Part shown: positions 35,101 to 48,708 of the stretch, piece by piece
Layout: the number at the start of each line of letters is the position of its first letter
How positions within the stretch are numbered: the first letter of the stretch is position 1
Assembly (NCBI GenBank): GCA_029207755.1
Contig: JARCOQ010000012.1
Location: 3,616,001 to 3,680,000 of the forward strand
Direction: 5' to 3'
Length of the DNA stretch: 64,000 bases
Origin: Chamaea fasciata
Lineage: Eukaryota; Chordata; Aves; Passeriformes; Sylviidae
The notes under the pieces: generated by a model
Databases searched by the model: none
Seen by the model: the letters and a program-made list of their open reading frames with translations, nothing else
Told to the model about the DNA's origin: nothing
Program-made: the position numbers and the translations under genes

Positions 35101-37615
35101 AGAGGAAGCTTTTCAAAGCCAAATAGGTGGCAGGTATGGTTTTTGTTGCCCTCATTTTTGCCTTATTTGCACAGTCTTTTATTCTTTTACACAAAGACCC
35201 CTGGTCCCCCACTGGAGCTGGTCACTGACTGTGCGACCTGCCCCTGTTTGTGTGTGCGGAGTTGTTACTGTGGTCAGAGGCTGGGCACGAGGTTTCAGTC
35301 TTCCCTGTGGAAGTGCTGTAGGCTATTCAGTCACCTCAGAACACATTGGAAGGGGAAGAGTGGGAAAATCAGAAATCAGCATCTCAAGTGGCAGTTTAGC
35401 AGATGGTTTAATTCTTTGTTCATGGTCAAGCTTTTTTGTCCATCAAATCATTGTCTTGTGTTTCCTTTCCATTTCAGCATCCTCTCATCAGAACTCCACT
35501 GAAAACATGAAGCACATCAGCATACTAAGTGAGCAGTGACCTGCAGCACTAACATGGCTATTGAAAACCTTCTACCCCTTTAGCTTATGTTACAGTCTTT
35601 TTTTTCTTTCCCTTTTTACATCTCTGTTTTCCTTGTGGAAGCAAATTCATAAAGGGGTACATCTTGTTACATGCTTTTACAGCATTTGATACTGTGGGTC
35701 ACGTGTCAATTATTGGTCTTGGAGGCAGTTATAGCATGAAAAAATAAAAGCTAACATTTCTCCTGCATTTTATTTACATTTTTTGGATGATTTTTTTTTT
35801 TGCTGAGGAAGCCTTTAAGAGCAAAAGTCAAAGATCTATTCCCTCTCTGAGGTAGGTGGTTTGGTATATTTTCACTTTGCCAGCAGATCTACAGACATCT
35901 TGATTCCATCAGGTCTTGATGGTGCTGTCACTCCCAGTGTTCATCTTTTGGGGGTTTGTTTCTCTGCGGGTCTTTTTGCTTTTGTGTCAGCTTTAATTTA
36001 AAGGCGCTATTTTAAGTTACAGCTGTAAGACAAATAGCAGCTTGTGGTTCTGGACGGGTTATTTTTCTGTTGCAGCAGATATGAAGTATTGGCTGCTGTA
36101 GGAATTCAGTCAGGTTCTCTTGCTGTTGACATTGACATCACACTGCCTCCAGGAAAGTGAATTTGTACGCGTAATATGTGGATAAAATTTATTGTCTGAA
36201 AATGATAATAAATAGTTTCAGCTGTTTTTAGATCAACAAAACAAAATATGGCCATGACTGCCACAAAGAGAGGTTGCTTGCCTACTGCCAGATATAGTTT
36301 ATACTAAAATTAGCTGCATTAAAAATTTAACACACGGAGGCACCTCAGCCAGCATAGTGGGCCTTAGTGATACATGCTAAAAACAAGCTCAATAACCTCT
36401 GTCTTGAGTTCTACCTAAGCTGAAACTTTGTACTAAAACTGTATGAGGACAAGTCTAACCCTTATCATCAAAATTTAGGCCTCTCCATTCCATCTTCTGC
36501 TTACATCCCTTAGAGTTCCCTTTCTGGGTTGTGTTACTAAAGAAAAGAGATTCAGTGTAAGATACGCTCTGGGGAGTTTTCTTCACCCCTCCATCCTGGA
36601 GTCTGGTATCAGCTGTCCCTTTACCATGGCCTTTGTGAAAGCCTTCAGTTTGCAGTGTTTTGGAGAGGTTACAATAACAGGACAGACCAGGACAGGCAAA
36701 ATAATAAGATCAGTCATTTAGAGAATTTGTAAAATTTTTGTATGCATTTAAGTACATCTTGTAATACTCAAATCAGAGGTGCAAACCCTCAACTTTCTCT
36801 GTTCAATTCTATCTTTGTTTTGGTAAAAATGATAAATGAAGCTTTTCATGGCTGGGTGCTCTCTGAAATGAATGTATCCAAGTAAGTGGATATGGATACT
36901 GGTTTTATGCTTTCCGTAGATAAAATAGAAGATCCTGCTGCACAAAAGAAATGTCAAAATACATGGGATATTTTAAACTTTGAATGCTGAGAATGGTTCC
37001 AGCTTTATTAGACTGAACATTTGAAGGGATACTGAAATCAATTGACTCTCATTTGATAGTTGCATTTGTCTGCAATTGTGTTGGTATAAACCTGCCATAC
37101 CTTAGGTGGATCATCATCATCGTCAGCAGTGCTTCTCAGTATCTACTTTATATTATTTCATGTTTTAATAAATACTGAACTTAGTACAATTCATAGGGCT
37201 ATCCTTTCTTGACTGTTGTTTCAGCTACAGTTAAAGTAGATGTTTCATCTACAATTGTGAGCTTTAAGCACTACCTCCAAATAATATTTATTAAGAGCAA
37301 ACTTGATCTTCAAAATCAACACTCAGTGTTAGAAATATCAGCCTAAAGATGCTTTACAAATCCATGTCGTCTTGAATTTACAGATAGATGCTGAGTTTCT
37401 GCTTTGCTGAAATAGCTCATGTCCTTTGTTTTGACAATCTGTTGATGGACTGCTGCTTTGATACCTACAAAGGGGCTAAAAGGTTTCTCCCCCTGCCCAA
37501 GAGGGTTTTTATATTTTAGTGAGAGAAAATTAAATTTTAATATGTTTCTTTGCTCCATTGGGTCACTGTATCACCCAGGACTACTTTTTCCTGACAAATG
37601 TAGTTACATTTCAGG
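32164..37615. other. Unique non-coding DNA
   Basis: No gene or repeat family is recognised. Small items are a (TTAA/ATTA) run near 32,328-32,344 and a T10 run at about 35,797. Acceptor-like sites at about 32,455 and 35,478 are followed by only very short open stretches, which are not enough to call exons. Confidence 0.5.
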
Positions 37616-37619
37616 GACT

Positions 37620-37968
37620 CAATGGGGATTTCTTGAGAAACCTTGAGCTACATGTGTCTCTAGAACCGAAAGGGATGTGCTTGAAAGAGCTGAGAGAACT
37701 TGCAGATGTCATCGCAAAGCTTTTCTCTGTTAGATTTGCCAAGCTGTGGATATTGGGAAGGTTGGAGGCTGGGAGAGGTGGGAACACGTTGCCCCGAAAA
37801 GTTGTGGGATCTCTGTCTTGGGAATTTTCCTGACTTGTTTACACAGAGATCTAAGCAACCTAGTCAGAATTCAATGCTTCTCCTGTTTCGAGAAGAATGT
37901 TGGACTTAGATGCCCTACTAAGATCCCCTCTAACCTGAAAGGTTCTAAGAAAACAGATTTGTACTGAT
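37620..37968 (+). mobile_element. CR1 LINE fragment with internal deletion
   Basis: The left part translates on the plus strand to LKELRELADVIAKLFSVRF, matching the conserved CR1 segment that precedes the reverse-transcriptase core. From about 37,760 the sequence jumps to the terminal coding and 3' region ('gggaacacgttgcc', then 'gttggacttagatgccctac', 'cccctctaacctgaaagg'). The catalytic reverse-transcriptase core between these parts is missing, so the copy was internally deleted and is dead. Confidence 0.75.
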
Positions 37969-40900
37969 TTGGAATGTCCAGGGGAAGATGTTGGATTTTT
38001 TTTTCTTCACTCCTGTGTTTTGTGTTGTAACTTCTCTCTCCCAGTAATGAAAAAATTGAAGCAAAACACTTACAGTTATTAAAACACATGCTGTCGCTTT
38101 AAAATTTTGCTTTATCTACTTATCTTTTGGTAAATCTTCTAGGTAGGGGGGGTTTTGCCCCCACTTACTGGATCTTTTAGGCAAAGGAAGGTCTTGGTGC
38201 TGCTGTCTCAGATTTCTGTGCTTTATAAAAGCCATATGTGTATAGGGATATCTAAATGCAGATTAGGTACGAAACAAGCTGTGAAACAAGAGCAAGACAA
38301 GATAATGAATACATTAAGTGTGGATTTGATAAAGTACTCTCCATCCTTGCTTAACAAGACAGGGCTGAGAAATAATCCACCAGCAATATTTTGTTAAGAG
38401 AATTATGAGGACTGCAGTCTTGGTGGTTTTAATGTCCCAACATGAATTTAGTGACTTTCAGAGAACAATTGAAGATACTCGGAGTTGCAGCAGGCAGACA
38501 CTTGCTAGGGATATATCTTTACACATACATGTGTAAAGAGTGGAATAAAAGCAAATACTCTTCATTTCTTGCTGACTATGAATCAATACAAATTTTCCCC
38601 ATGCTTTGTATGAGCTGTCAAAATTTCATCCATAAATTTTTTCAAGGCAGGAAAATGCTTGGGCATTACAGGGCTTTAAAGACAACCTATGTTTCAGAAT
38701 GTGTGTAATTTAGGTTTTTGACTGAATAACACACCTGCTCATTTTGAGAACCTTGTTAACGTTTCCCTTTTGCTGGCCTAGGATCAGATAGCTGTTTCCA
38801 AGATCTCAGAGCTATTGATTAAAAATGCCTTCCCTGCATGTGCCCGCATTACCCTTGTGGCTAAAGGCATTACTGACTCACAGCTGTCATCACTGCTCCC
38901 TCTCATTTCCTCCTGCCACTCACGCAGTTCCCATGGCTCTCTTACAGTGTGTGACCTCAGGGGTTCTTGGAATTTCTGCATTTCATAAGGCTAACTTCCA
39001 TTTTCGTGTGTATTTTCTTTGCCCTAAAATCTATATTCACAGTATCTCTAAATCTTGTTTTGCTTCCTTTTAGAGCATTATTATTGCTGTGGCTGTCTAA
39101 AGTCTTACCTCGAGCTGTACTGTTATGTCTGTTTACTAAGTTCTTGTAAAGCTTCCTCTCTGAACATTCCCCACTGACTGTTTTTCCCCTCTGAACAAGC
39201 ACTTTATGCTCATTTCAGAACCAAGGAGTTTACCCATACATTGATCAGTTTAAAAAACAAATGTCTGAGGCAGTGCAGAGGTGTTTCATGAGGCTGAAAG
39301 CCAGCTGCACTAAGGAGTTTGATGATAGTTTACTGTGTAATATTTCTGCTCCATGACACAGTGAGAAAGATATTATTAGTTTTTCTGAATCCTATATATT
39401 ATGCTTATTTGACATATACTTACTGACAATCATCCATTGTGCGTGTGTATTTCCACAGACTGTTTAGAGATGTGATTGTCACAAGGAACATGAAATGTGA
39501 AAAAATAAAGCATTCAGATAAGTAATGCAGCAAATTACAGGTTGGTTAGTGGGTTTCTAGGTAACAAAATGGTTTTTGACATTTCTAGAACAGCAGAAAT
39601 TGCAGACCAGCCTTCCTGTCATGTGATATACAGCAAGTGTCTAATATATAGATAAGACACAGGTATAATTGGATATTATTTAAATCAGGGGTTTCCCCAC
39701 ACTTACTTACCTTACAAGCTAACAAAAAAAAATCCTAGATAGGATAACAAAAAAAAATCTCTAGAGAGAGATCTTCTGAGGTGTTTTAGGAAGTGATTCT
39801 GCTCATGGTCCAGAAGACAAGACTTGTGACCCTGGAAAACACATTGTTTGATTCATGACATTCTTATTCTTCTTCTTATTTATTATTATTATTAATTTCT
39901 AGCTAAGCAGCTCTAGTGATCTTAGAGGTGATTGGTGGTCAAGGTCTTCTGTCTGTGTCTACCCCACAGAAGGTAGACTCTGCATCTTCCCAAATAATCC
40001 AGTTCCAGGACCAAGTTTCTCAAGCTCTGTCAGAAATTTGTCATGGTTCTATTAAAGGTTCAAAGAAGTTGAGATACTTCAAGGGAACCTGCTGTGATGG
40101 CAGTCAAGGAAAGTTTCTCATCAAACCTGGTTTGCTGAAGTGTTTCATACTGGGGAATTTCAGTTGTGTGCAGTCTGTTATTGTACATGTGAAACTTTCA
40201 GGGGGCAAGGACCCTTCAGATACATAATTTTGTTGCATGATGGTGTCAGTTCTGCACAACAGAATATGATAATGAAAACAATGAAGAGTGGTATGAAAAA
40301 CAGGAGGGAAAAATGCTATCCATGCTATTACAGATGTGACTCAAAACCCTGTCAAATTTAAATGTTTCCCATGTTACCACTGTTGTGTGGGTCTGTGTGC
40401 CTATTGCTTCCCTACGGATTTGTTGAGGCACTTGAAATAACTCAGCACAATTCTCAGCACTGCTGGGGCTGGTTTAAGTTAATACCATCTCATGTAGGAT
40501 GTTTTTGCTAGTCAAAAGCAAGCATGTATTGCATGACAGTCTCCAACAAAACTCCTTAAACTCACTAAGTGCCACATCTCCTGAATTTCGGCCAGGGTTT
40601 CAATGCAAGAAACAAGGGGGCTGTAGGTTGCCATTTGCCTACAGCGTGGAAACCCCCTCCTGCCAAACCATTGTGCTTAGTTATATAAAAAACATTGTTC
40701 CTGCTGTGTGTTTTTATGCCAAATGTTCCCTGTGGTTGGGCATACAGGCTCTATCTTCTCACAATTGCATCAGAGCAAATGAGCTATGACACTGCTTGCC
40801 TAGTTTTAAGTAAGTTCAGTGTTGTCCATCTAATGAAATGCTAAAGCATACTCTGCCTGTGGGAAATGCAGGCTTTGCATGGAAGAACAGTTAAGGAGAA

Positions 40901-42155
40901 GCTTTGTACGTTTTGTATTTAAAAAAGCAAAGCAAAACTCAAGCCCCACCAAATATGTGTTCTGAATGTTGCAATAAACAGCCAGTGTTTAACTCAGAGG
41001 TGCTGAGTTTTAGTTAGCATTGGTAATCTTAAGCAAGTATGTATTGACTGTGAAAAGTATGTTACCTGCATTTGGAGGGCAGTCCTGGAATTGTAATCAT
41101 GGAAGTTCTCCTTGCACGTGAATGTAACTCTTTGCCTTTGTTATGGGAGTGTATGGCTTTTCTGTGCACGATGCAGATTGATGTCCGTAGATTGTATAAG
41201 TTGATATTAATGTCTGTAGATTATTGACCATATGAAGTTTGGAAGATCATCACTGTTTAATGTTGAGCCATGTGATCCTGATATTTTGGCCTTCTATGCT
41301 AAGGCTTTGGGGTTGGCCACTTAAGATCATCCCCTTATTCCTTTGCAGCTTAAGCGACTGCGTGTTCTATTTTTAATTTTTTTCATTAATCTTTTATGTG
41401 AAAGTCTACTGATAATCTGTCACAGAGTATGAGCTCATTTTTCTCACTGACTGCAGCACAGCACTGATCAGATTCACATTTTGGCTGTTACTGACAAGCA
41501 TGAGATCAGTTTGTAAAAGCATCATAGGGTTTTCAGGGCAATTCACAGAAGGTCATACAATCATAATAATTATGTGCCAGTTCCATTTGGGCTAGTTATA
41601 TATCTTGTTTTAGGATACTGTCTAAATTTGTGATCCTTTATCTCTGTAGAGAAAAAAAGATGCCACACTGATGTTGGATCAGTAACTGTCCTTAAATCTT
41701 ATGTTTGAAAAACACAGTAAAGAAAATAAAGTTTAGTTTTTAAAAAAAAAAGTTTTGATCTAGTAGGTTATCTTTTTAGACATTTTTAGACAGAAATTAC
41801 AAGAGCAGTAACAGATTCTGACATGCATAAATATTTAAGCATATGACATTCTTTTATTTTATGTGAACAAGTTGAAGTGCATATAAAATAAATGACTGCA
41901 AGTGTCCCAAAAAGTGAGGTCAGACCTAGTAATAGAAAGTGTTTCTCCCATGTACTCGTTGTAAGGAAAATTTTGTAGAATATCACAGTTTTCCAGAGTT
42001 ACAAAGAAGGAATGAGTGATGTGGGAAAACAAAGGTAGAGAACCCAGACTTTTCATGGGACAGCATAGGCTACATCCCTTCATGACTAGGAATTATTATG
42101 AACAGAATAAGAAATTGAATATTACAGCCCCAATAAGTGATCAGCACCGGAGTTT
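37969..42155. other. Unique non-coding DNA
   Basis: No supported gene. A local direct repeat lies at 39,721-39,766, a TTA/TTC-rich tract at 39,859-39,897 and an imperfect tandem duplication around 41,172-41,226. Open frames are short and unrecognised. Confidence 0.5.
39721..39766 (+). repeat. Local direct repeat around A9 runs
   Basis: Two copies of 'aacaaaaaaaaatc.ctag' are separated by five bases. This is a small duplication likely caused by slippage. Confidence 0.75.
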
Positions 42156-42164
42156 TGGGATAAA

Positions 42165-42257
42165 TTGTTTAAAGCATCCCTGCTCCTGGCAGGGGGATTG
42201 GAATTAGATGACCTTTAACGTTCTTTCCAACCCAAACAATTCTATGATAATCATCTA
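42165..42257 (+). mobile_element. CR1 3' terminus, short plus-strand fragment
   Basis: The block 'ctggcagggggattggaatt' followed by 'agatgacctttaacg', 'tctttccaacccaaacaatt' and 'ctatgataatcat' is the last 80-90 bases of a CR1 element including its short terminal repeat. It is extremely 5' truncated, as most avian CR1 copies are. Confidence 0.9.
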
Positions 42258-42835
42258 AAATAATCTGGCTATGAGTGCGTTGAAATTGAATGCAGACAAG
42301 AAGGGGCTGCATGCCAGAGAACGTGTCCTGGAATTCAGTCATGGCAAGAATGTGACAAGCAGAAAGAGAACAATCAAGTCAAGAGTAGCAGCCTGTTCTC
42401 ATTGATCATTTGATGATTAGAGAAAAATTTCCAGACAGTTTCAGATTTTCAGCTGGGTACATTCATATTGTTATATTGAGAGTAACAAAAGCTGTGGTTT
42501 GACAGCTGTGCAATCTAAGATATGGGATGGTTTTTATATGTTCTGCATATAACACCTGATTTTAAAATTGTTAGGCTTGCAGTCCTGTCTCATTTGTATG
42601 CACTATTCAGGCAGCTGAATAGTGGTCCATGGGAAGCCTTTGGCCTGGGAAAATTAGACATGCATTTTAAAAATCAGACACTTGGTGTGCAGTGTGCTTC
42701 TCTGCATGTGCCACTGCTGCTGCTTACAGCCAGAGAGAAACTTCATTGATAAAGCTTTGTGTAATCAAAGCAAAGGATGAACGGCTTAAGTGCAACAGGC
42801 TGGGCCTGAGATGATGATTGTGCTTCTCATCTCAT
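42258..42835. other. Unique non-coding DNA
   Basis: Nothing recognisable is seen; a 75-codon open frame at 42,522-42,749 has no family resemblance. Confidence 0.5.
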
Positions 42836-43025
42836 TAGCACCTTTAATCTAAAAGGCAGGGAGCGTTTTAAACTTCATTTTTATAATAGCCATGTGAGCT
42901 GTGGGTGCGGAACTGCCTCTGCATTTTGTAGAGAAGAAACCAAAGGAGAAAAAGGTTAAAAAAAGTAACCAAGCAAACTGCTGACCAAGTCAGGAGCACT
43001 TTTTACTGCTCCTATGCTTTAAGAA
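42836..43025 (+). mobile_element. Possible decayed MIR-type SINE remnant
   Basis: A motif order resembling MIR is visible on the plus strand: 'gagcgttttaaacttcattt', 'ataatagccatgtgag', then 'cattttgtagagaagaaacc', 'gagaaaaaggttaa' and 'gtaaccaagcaaactgctga'. The match to the consensus pattern (cattttacagatgaggaaac...gaggttaag) is partial with many substitutions. The age would predate the bird lineage. Confidence 0.42.
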
Positions 43026-45815
43026 CTAGGAGATTTCAGCATGTGTTTAGACACCACAGAAGAAGAGGTGTCGGTGCTCTGTTTCAAAATGTGACAAAAC
43101 ATATTCCTCTCAGTCTTTGTTTCACTTGCTAGGACCCAGCCTTCTGTCAGTAAATACTTACAGGTCTGCATTCTGAAAAGAATTGAATAACAGTGAAGAA
43201 AGCTATCTCCAAAAACATCCTGGCTAAGCCAGTGGAGATGGAAGAAGGTAGAGATTTGTGAAAACCAGGGGTGAAACTAACAGGAGAAGCAGGGGATGGG
43301 GCACACAACAAATCTGAGAGGGTGTGTGAGTATGGAGAACAGTGCAGCACTCACTAGACGAGCTGAGCTCTCTGAAAAAAGGTGGGAATTGATAACAAGA
43401 ACATCTGTGGAGACCCCAACTATAGTCTTCATTAACATCTGGAAGTGCTTTTCTCTTGAGTGCTCCCTGCCAAACCTCCAGCCATTGCTAATCCCTGGAT
43501 TCAAGAAAATCAGACTTCACAATATTGAGAAGTAAAGAAATGAAAATAATTAAATGGAGGAAAGTGTCTGGTTTGGGAAGCTAAGACATATGCTTTTGTT
43601 TTTTCTCTTAAGACAGTTCCTCTGGCAGTAGGAAGGAAGGGCAGGAAAGAAGCAAATATAGACACCTTGGTTGGTTTGTTTGCTCAAAGACCCAATTCCA
43701 AGCATTCTCTGTGTGCTTTGGAGATGAAAAGGTGACATTTGAATGGATCAAGTACATTGGAACAAGGACAAAGAAGAGCGTGAGGTGACTGGGCAGAAAC
43801 TCAGTAGGCTTTTCTGTTAGGTAAAAAAAAAAAAAAAAAAAAAAAGATTAAAGAAAGGTAATTACTGACCTGCTTGTTGGTTTTGAAATTAGCCAACCTG
43901 AAGGTGAAAATGCAGCTGAAATGCAGCCATATTATTGGCAAAATGAAAAAGAACTGAATAGCAAAGTAGCTCTTTTTCCTTTTCGAACAGCGAACAGCTG
44001 CTCTATTCCTCTGTAATCAAAAGCTAACACCAGCTTGAGTTTTTTCTGGCTGTGGGGTATGCTTAATGGACTTTTTCATGATAAATTGTATTTGTGATTT
44101 CTTATGCCAGAATAAAGGATGTGTATTCCTGTTTAGTTAGTCTGTTAAGACGCCATTTCCTTCTCTCATACTCTTTTAAGGGTTACTGAATATAAATCTA
44201 ATTTTTAAGTCCCATGATAATGAATCAACATGTCCTATTCCAGCCTACAGCAAACTGAGAAGAAATCAGTGTGTATGGGAGGGGGGTTGCTAATTGGAAG
44301 AGCAAACACTTTGTAGGTAACCTTTTTGTGAACTTAAATCTTTTTATCTAATTTAGTCTGGTTCTGCAATAGCTGTTTTCCCATGAAGACAATCATTACA
44401 ATATAAAGCATTCAATATTAACAGGCCTGACTATTTTTTAGACTACAGGGGAGTTTTGTCCTAGGCCAGAGGAGAGGTAAGGCTAGACTTTGGCTATCTG
44501 CTTATTCTAGTTTGACTGCAGACCTAACCATGATGAGTTATGTTAATCAAAGTATGTGTGTGTGATCTTTGAAGGCAGATGCCAGTTGCTCTGTCTGACC
44601 TTCAGGCTGTCCAGATGCAAACTGGAACTATGCAGCAATGCTTAAGAAATTGCTGGTGCTGAGTTTCATATGAAGCCTTGCTGAGCTGGGGCTTAGGACT
44701 TGGCTAAACTGGAAACACCATTTCTGACTGGTGCAGCACCTGGGTGAAAGTGCTGCATTTTCTTCTCTTACTCTGATCTGCTCTCGCTATAGTGGGCTTG
44801 AATATCCATAGGCTTGTGTCCTTCTGCTGTCTTCCAAATAATTAATTTTCTTGTGAATTCATAAATATTTACAGTTTTGTGGTCAGCCCATACATGCCGG
44901 ACCTATTGACAGTTTGACCTTCTCCTACTTCCATGCCTTGTATCTGAAATAGTTCACTATTACAAAGGCAATACATGTGCTTAACTGCCATATAAAATTT
45001 CATTATTTGCTCTCAATTTCGTTCTGATTTATATGTGATTGACTTGACTTTCACAGGGCTCTTTTTCCCTGAGCATGAACAGAAGCATGAATTGAGTGAA
45101 AGCTTTTTTGTTTGTTTGTTTATTGCCTTTTTTCTTTCATTCTAACTTGTTCTTTGCATTTAAAATTATAGTGACTGGAAAACTGGCAGAATATTGTCAT
45201 GTAATTGCAGTGTTTTATTCAAATAGGTGTTATTTATGGTTGATTCTTAAAATAGCACATCACATTTTGAAAAATCTCATCCTCAGAATTTATCTGCAGT
45301 CTAAATTGATGGAAATTGTGTAGCCTATAAGGTAAAATCAAGTGCAATAGATGTTCCATAAATTTCCACTGTTAGCTCTATTAAAAGTATTGCCAGTGGC
45401 TGAGAAAGTATTTGCTAGTTTTGCATTTTTTGTTGCTTTTGAAATGCACAATTTCCCCTGACTAGTATTTCCCTTATTGCAAAGCAATTAATGCACACTC
45501 AGAGTTTTTATTTGACCTCAGCTACTCTCGTGGGAAAATCACAGCTTTTGAGACTTCGGCATTTTGTGTGTTCATCTGTTATTCTGTTGTCCAGCTTGAG
45601 AACAGCTGCAAAAGGAATTCACCAGGTAGTAGCATTTCATCAGGTTTTGAAATGTACTTAGACAAGTGAAACAGTAGGCTGCTTCCTTAGCATCTTATTT
45701 ATCTTGGCATCTTACTTAGAATTTCTATTACCACACTAAATGTTAGTTTTGCACTTGATATAATATTAGGTCTGTCCTGCCATGTCATATTAAATCAAGT
45801 ATCCTCGTTTGGTTT
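43026..45815. other. Unique non-coding DNA
   Basis: It contains an A23 run (43,823-43,845), preceded by sequence in which I recognise no retrocopy. No gene is supported. Confidence 0.5.
43823..43845 (+). repeat. A23 homopolymer
   Basis: Twenty-three consecutive A residues are followed by 'gattaaag'. No flanking duplication was found by eye, so there is no support for a retroposed copy. Confidence 0.9.
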
Positions 45816-45819
45816 ACTT

Positions 45820-45892
45820 AATCATAGGAAGGGACTTTTAAAGATCACCTCATTCCAGCCCCACTGCTGTGGACAAGGACATGTTCAGTCCC
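45820..45892 (-). mobile_element. CR1 3' terminus, short minus-strand fragment
   Basis: The + strand reads 'aatcataggaagggactttt', then 'aaagatcacctcattccagc' and 'cccactgctgtggacaagga', the reverse complement of the final 70 or so bases of a CR1 element. It is strongly truncated. Confidence 0.8.
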
Positions 45893-48375
45893 ATCATGAA
45901 GGAAAGCAAAATATCAAAGCTTCTGATAATACTAACTTCTAAGAATGTATAAAATTGAAAAAAATGTACATGTTAAACAATGCTTGAGAGCAAGAGCTTC
46001 TGAATTTGCAATTTTTTTCTGATGGACTGTTTTTCATAAAGGCAAAGTGTATAGCTATCAAAGGGAGAAATCTCAAGAGAGACTAAAAATCTTGGGGATA
46101 AAAGATTCATTCACAGAATTCTAGTTTTAAGTATGTCTAATAGTCAAACCCAGATGCTTTACAGTAAAATCCTCCTCTTTAAAAGATGCATGAATATACT
46201 TTGGACTTTTAGAAATCTTAGTTGTTAAAGTCTAAAAGGGGGGAAACTATCCTCAACTTACATTGCTTAAAACTTAGAAAACATTCCCCTTTCTACTCTA
46301 AAGGAACCAGTGGATTTTATAAAACTTTGACTGCCTCTATTAAGATATATGCACTACATTTTTCTTTATCTACCACAAGAGATAAGTGCCTCATATATTC
46401 GGGCCAAAATATAATTTCTGTTGCGATCAGCAGTAGTGTTGCCACACTGGCTGCCACACAAGAGGTGTATCTACATTGGGGGGAAAGATAAACTGAAACA
46501 AGATGAAGGAGATAACATGATGAATGGGTGGAGAATAAGTCAATGCTTAAAAACACCAGGGCATGCAAAGAGAGGAAAGAAAAATGAGAAATGAAGAACA
46601 ATATAGGCAAAAATACAGGGGATGAAATGAATTTTAAGTTAAGATCTCTTACTCATCGAGTTGATGTTTGATGTCAAACATTTCAATAAAAAGGTAGGAA
46701 ATTTTATGCAATTTCCTTGCTGGTGTTAAGTGCATCAGGGAGAAGAACTCCGTGTTTGTCCTTTTGAATTTTCGATCACTCTGATGTTTTAGAGCAGAAC
46801 ATATTATTTCCAGAAGTAAAATGTGTTTTCCAATTCTGATCTTGCTACCTTCATTCCTACACGAAACTTAGAAACGTCAGTTTTGCATGGTTAAAAGCTG
46901 GGAATGGCTGTTTTTATTGAGACAATCAGTAAAGCTTGTCATGTGTGTTCCAGAAATGACTGACTGGTGGGTGTTAAATGTAAATTATGGGATATTTCCA
47001 TTGTTTATTAAGATCTAGATGGTGAACTCCAGTCCTCCTCATGTACAACATGATGTAGACTATTCAATTTTATTGCCTGTGCTGTCCTGCAAGAGAAGCA
47101 TTTTTGAAATGTAGGAGTTGGGAATGACACTGAAGAAATTAACTTCTTTATCAATGACTTTTTAGTAATTCTAATAAAAAACGGAAAAATTCAGATCATG
47201 AACAAATTCTTTGCTGTTAACACTCTCATCCATTGTTAGTGATGTACTTTGAGAAGTTCTCTGAAAATTAACTTTTTTTCTTCTTTTTGCTTTGAAAGGT
47301 CTTTGGTGTTTAAGATAACTTTTTATAATTCATCTTAAGCTTTTCAGAAATATGATTGAACATAATACAGTGAATCCACCTACAGCTCCTATTATCTTCA
47401 GTATTTCTAAAAAGCTATTTTTTTACAAAAGTCTATTTTTTGGAACTGCATTTTAAATCGAGTTCTGTGTGCCTCCCTGTTAACTTTTCATTTATACTGG
47501 CTTTGCAGTGGGTATGTAGAAGTAATTGTTAATGGTTTCACTGCTTTCATGCCTCTCCTTTTCAAGAACACAGCTAAAAAGTCTTTGACTGTCACCGTAG
47601 GATCCTATTTCATGATTGTGATTCATCCTTTCCCTCCTTTTTGTTCATGTGGGGACCACATCTTATTTTCAGAGCACATCTGTCATTCTTCTTTTTGAGC
47701 ACAGAACTGAAGAAATAGTTATTTATCAGCCGATGTATCGTAATCCACACATGCAGATGTGTCAATTTCTTTCTGCAAATAACCAGAAAATCCGATCAGG
47801 CCTTTGTTTAGCAAACAAACTTGGATTCAGTTTTGTCCTTTAAAGCTTTCAGGTTCACACTAGTAGTAGCTTGCATATTGTCCTTCAGTTCTCCCCCACC
47901 TACCCCCCACAACATTTAAAAGTGAAAACTAATGGCAAAGGGCCGTGTTTTAAATGGTGTATGTGTCTAGAATCCTTTTTCCACCATGCTGCTCTCCATG
48001 TTCTTTATCTGACCAGCTCTTCACATTACTTCAATTGTCCAGCCTTTTTCTATGACCTGAAAAGACTGTACAGTCTTCAGAGCGCAGACCATTGACTTTT
48101 CTGTGCCTTGTGTTTTTATGTTGCTGCACTGGGGCTGTAGGGCTCCTTGCTGAGGGACAAGACAGGGGCAGAGGAGGAAACTTCTGGCACAGGAACTGGC
48201 AGATAAGGTGGTGAAGATGAAATGGGTACAGTCTACTCCCGGCTGCCTATTTTTAGAGCCACAGAAGGCCTCTTCTGATAATACAATATATTCAAATACA
48301 AGGAACTCAGTCCCAGATTTTTTCCTTCGCTCTCCGGAATTCCTGTGGACTTGTGCAAAGGCAGGTTCAAATAGT
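45893..48375. other. Unique non-coding DNA
   Basis: No gene, RNA or repeat family is recognised. Open frames here are below 100 codons and show no family features. Confidence 0.5.
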
Positions 48376-48390
48376 GTTGTTGTTGTTGTT

Positions 48391-48434
<44 letters not shown>
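48376..48434 (+). repeat. (GTT)5 followed by T42
   Basis: Five GTT units lead into 42 consecutive T residues. On the minus strand this is a long poly-A that creates a spurious lysine-run open frame across 48,021-48,536. It could be the poly-A tail of a minus-strand retrocopy, but the adjacent sequence is not recognised and no target duplication is evident. Confidence 0.9.
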
Positions 48435-48439
<5 letters not shown>

Positions 48440-48708
48440 GCTCTATCTTATTATGCAGTGACTCTGGATGGGAGGACACTGGACCAGAGACAGAGTGATT
48501 GGTGTTCCCTGGGTAGGAGCTCTGGGATTCTGCCAATTAAGACGATGCTTCAGTAATATAAAATGGAATATGAATTCTTAATTATAATTTCTCTTAGTTG
48601 TTTCTGCTTGCATGCATCTAACTTTTAATGGTTTTATAGGAAGTTTGTGCACGCACTCCGAGGCAAAATCTGGACTTATGTTTTTCCCATTTCTCTGATG
48701 TGTTTCAG

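Noticed and set aside
48021..48536. 171-codon minus-strand open frame with a long lysine run
   Set aside because: The frame stays open because of the T42 homopolymer and (GTT)n. Flanking peptide shows no domain and no splice or promoter context.
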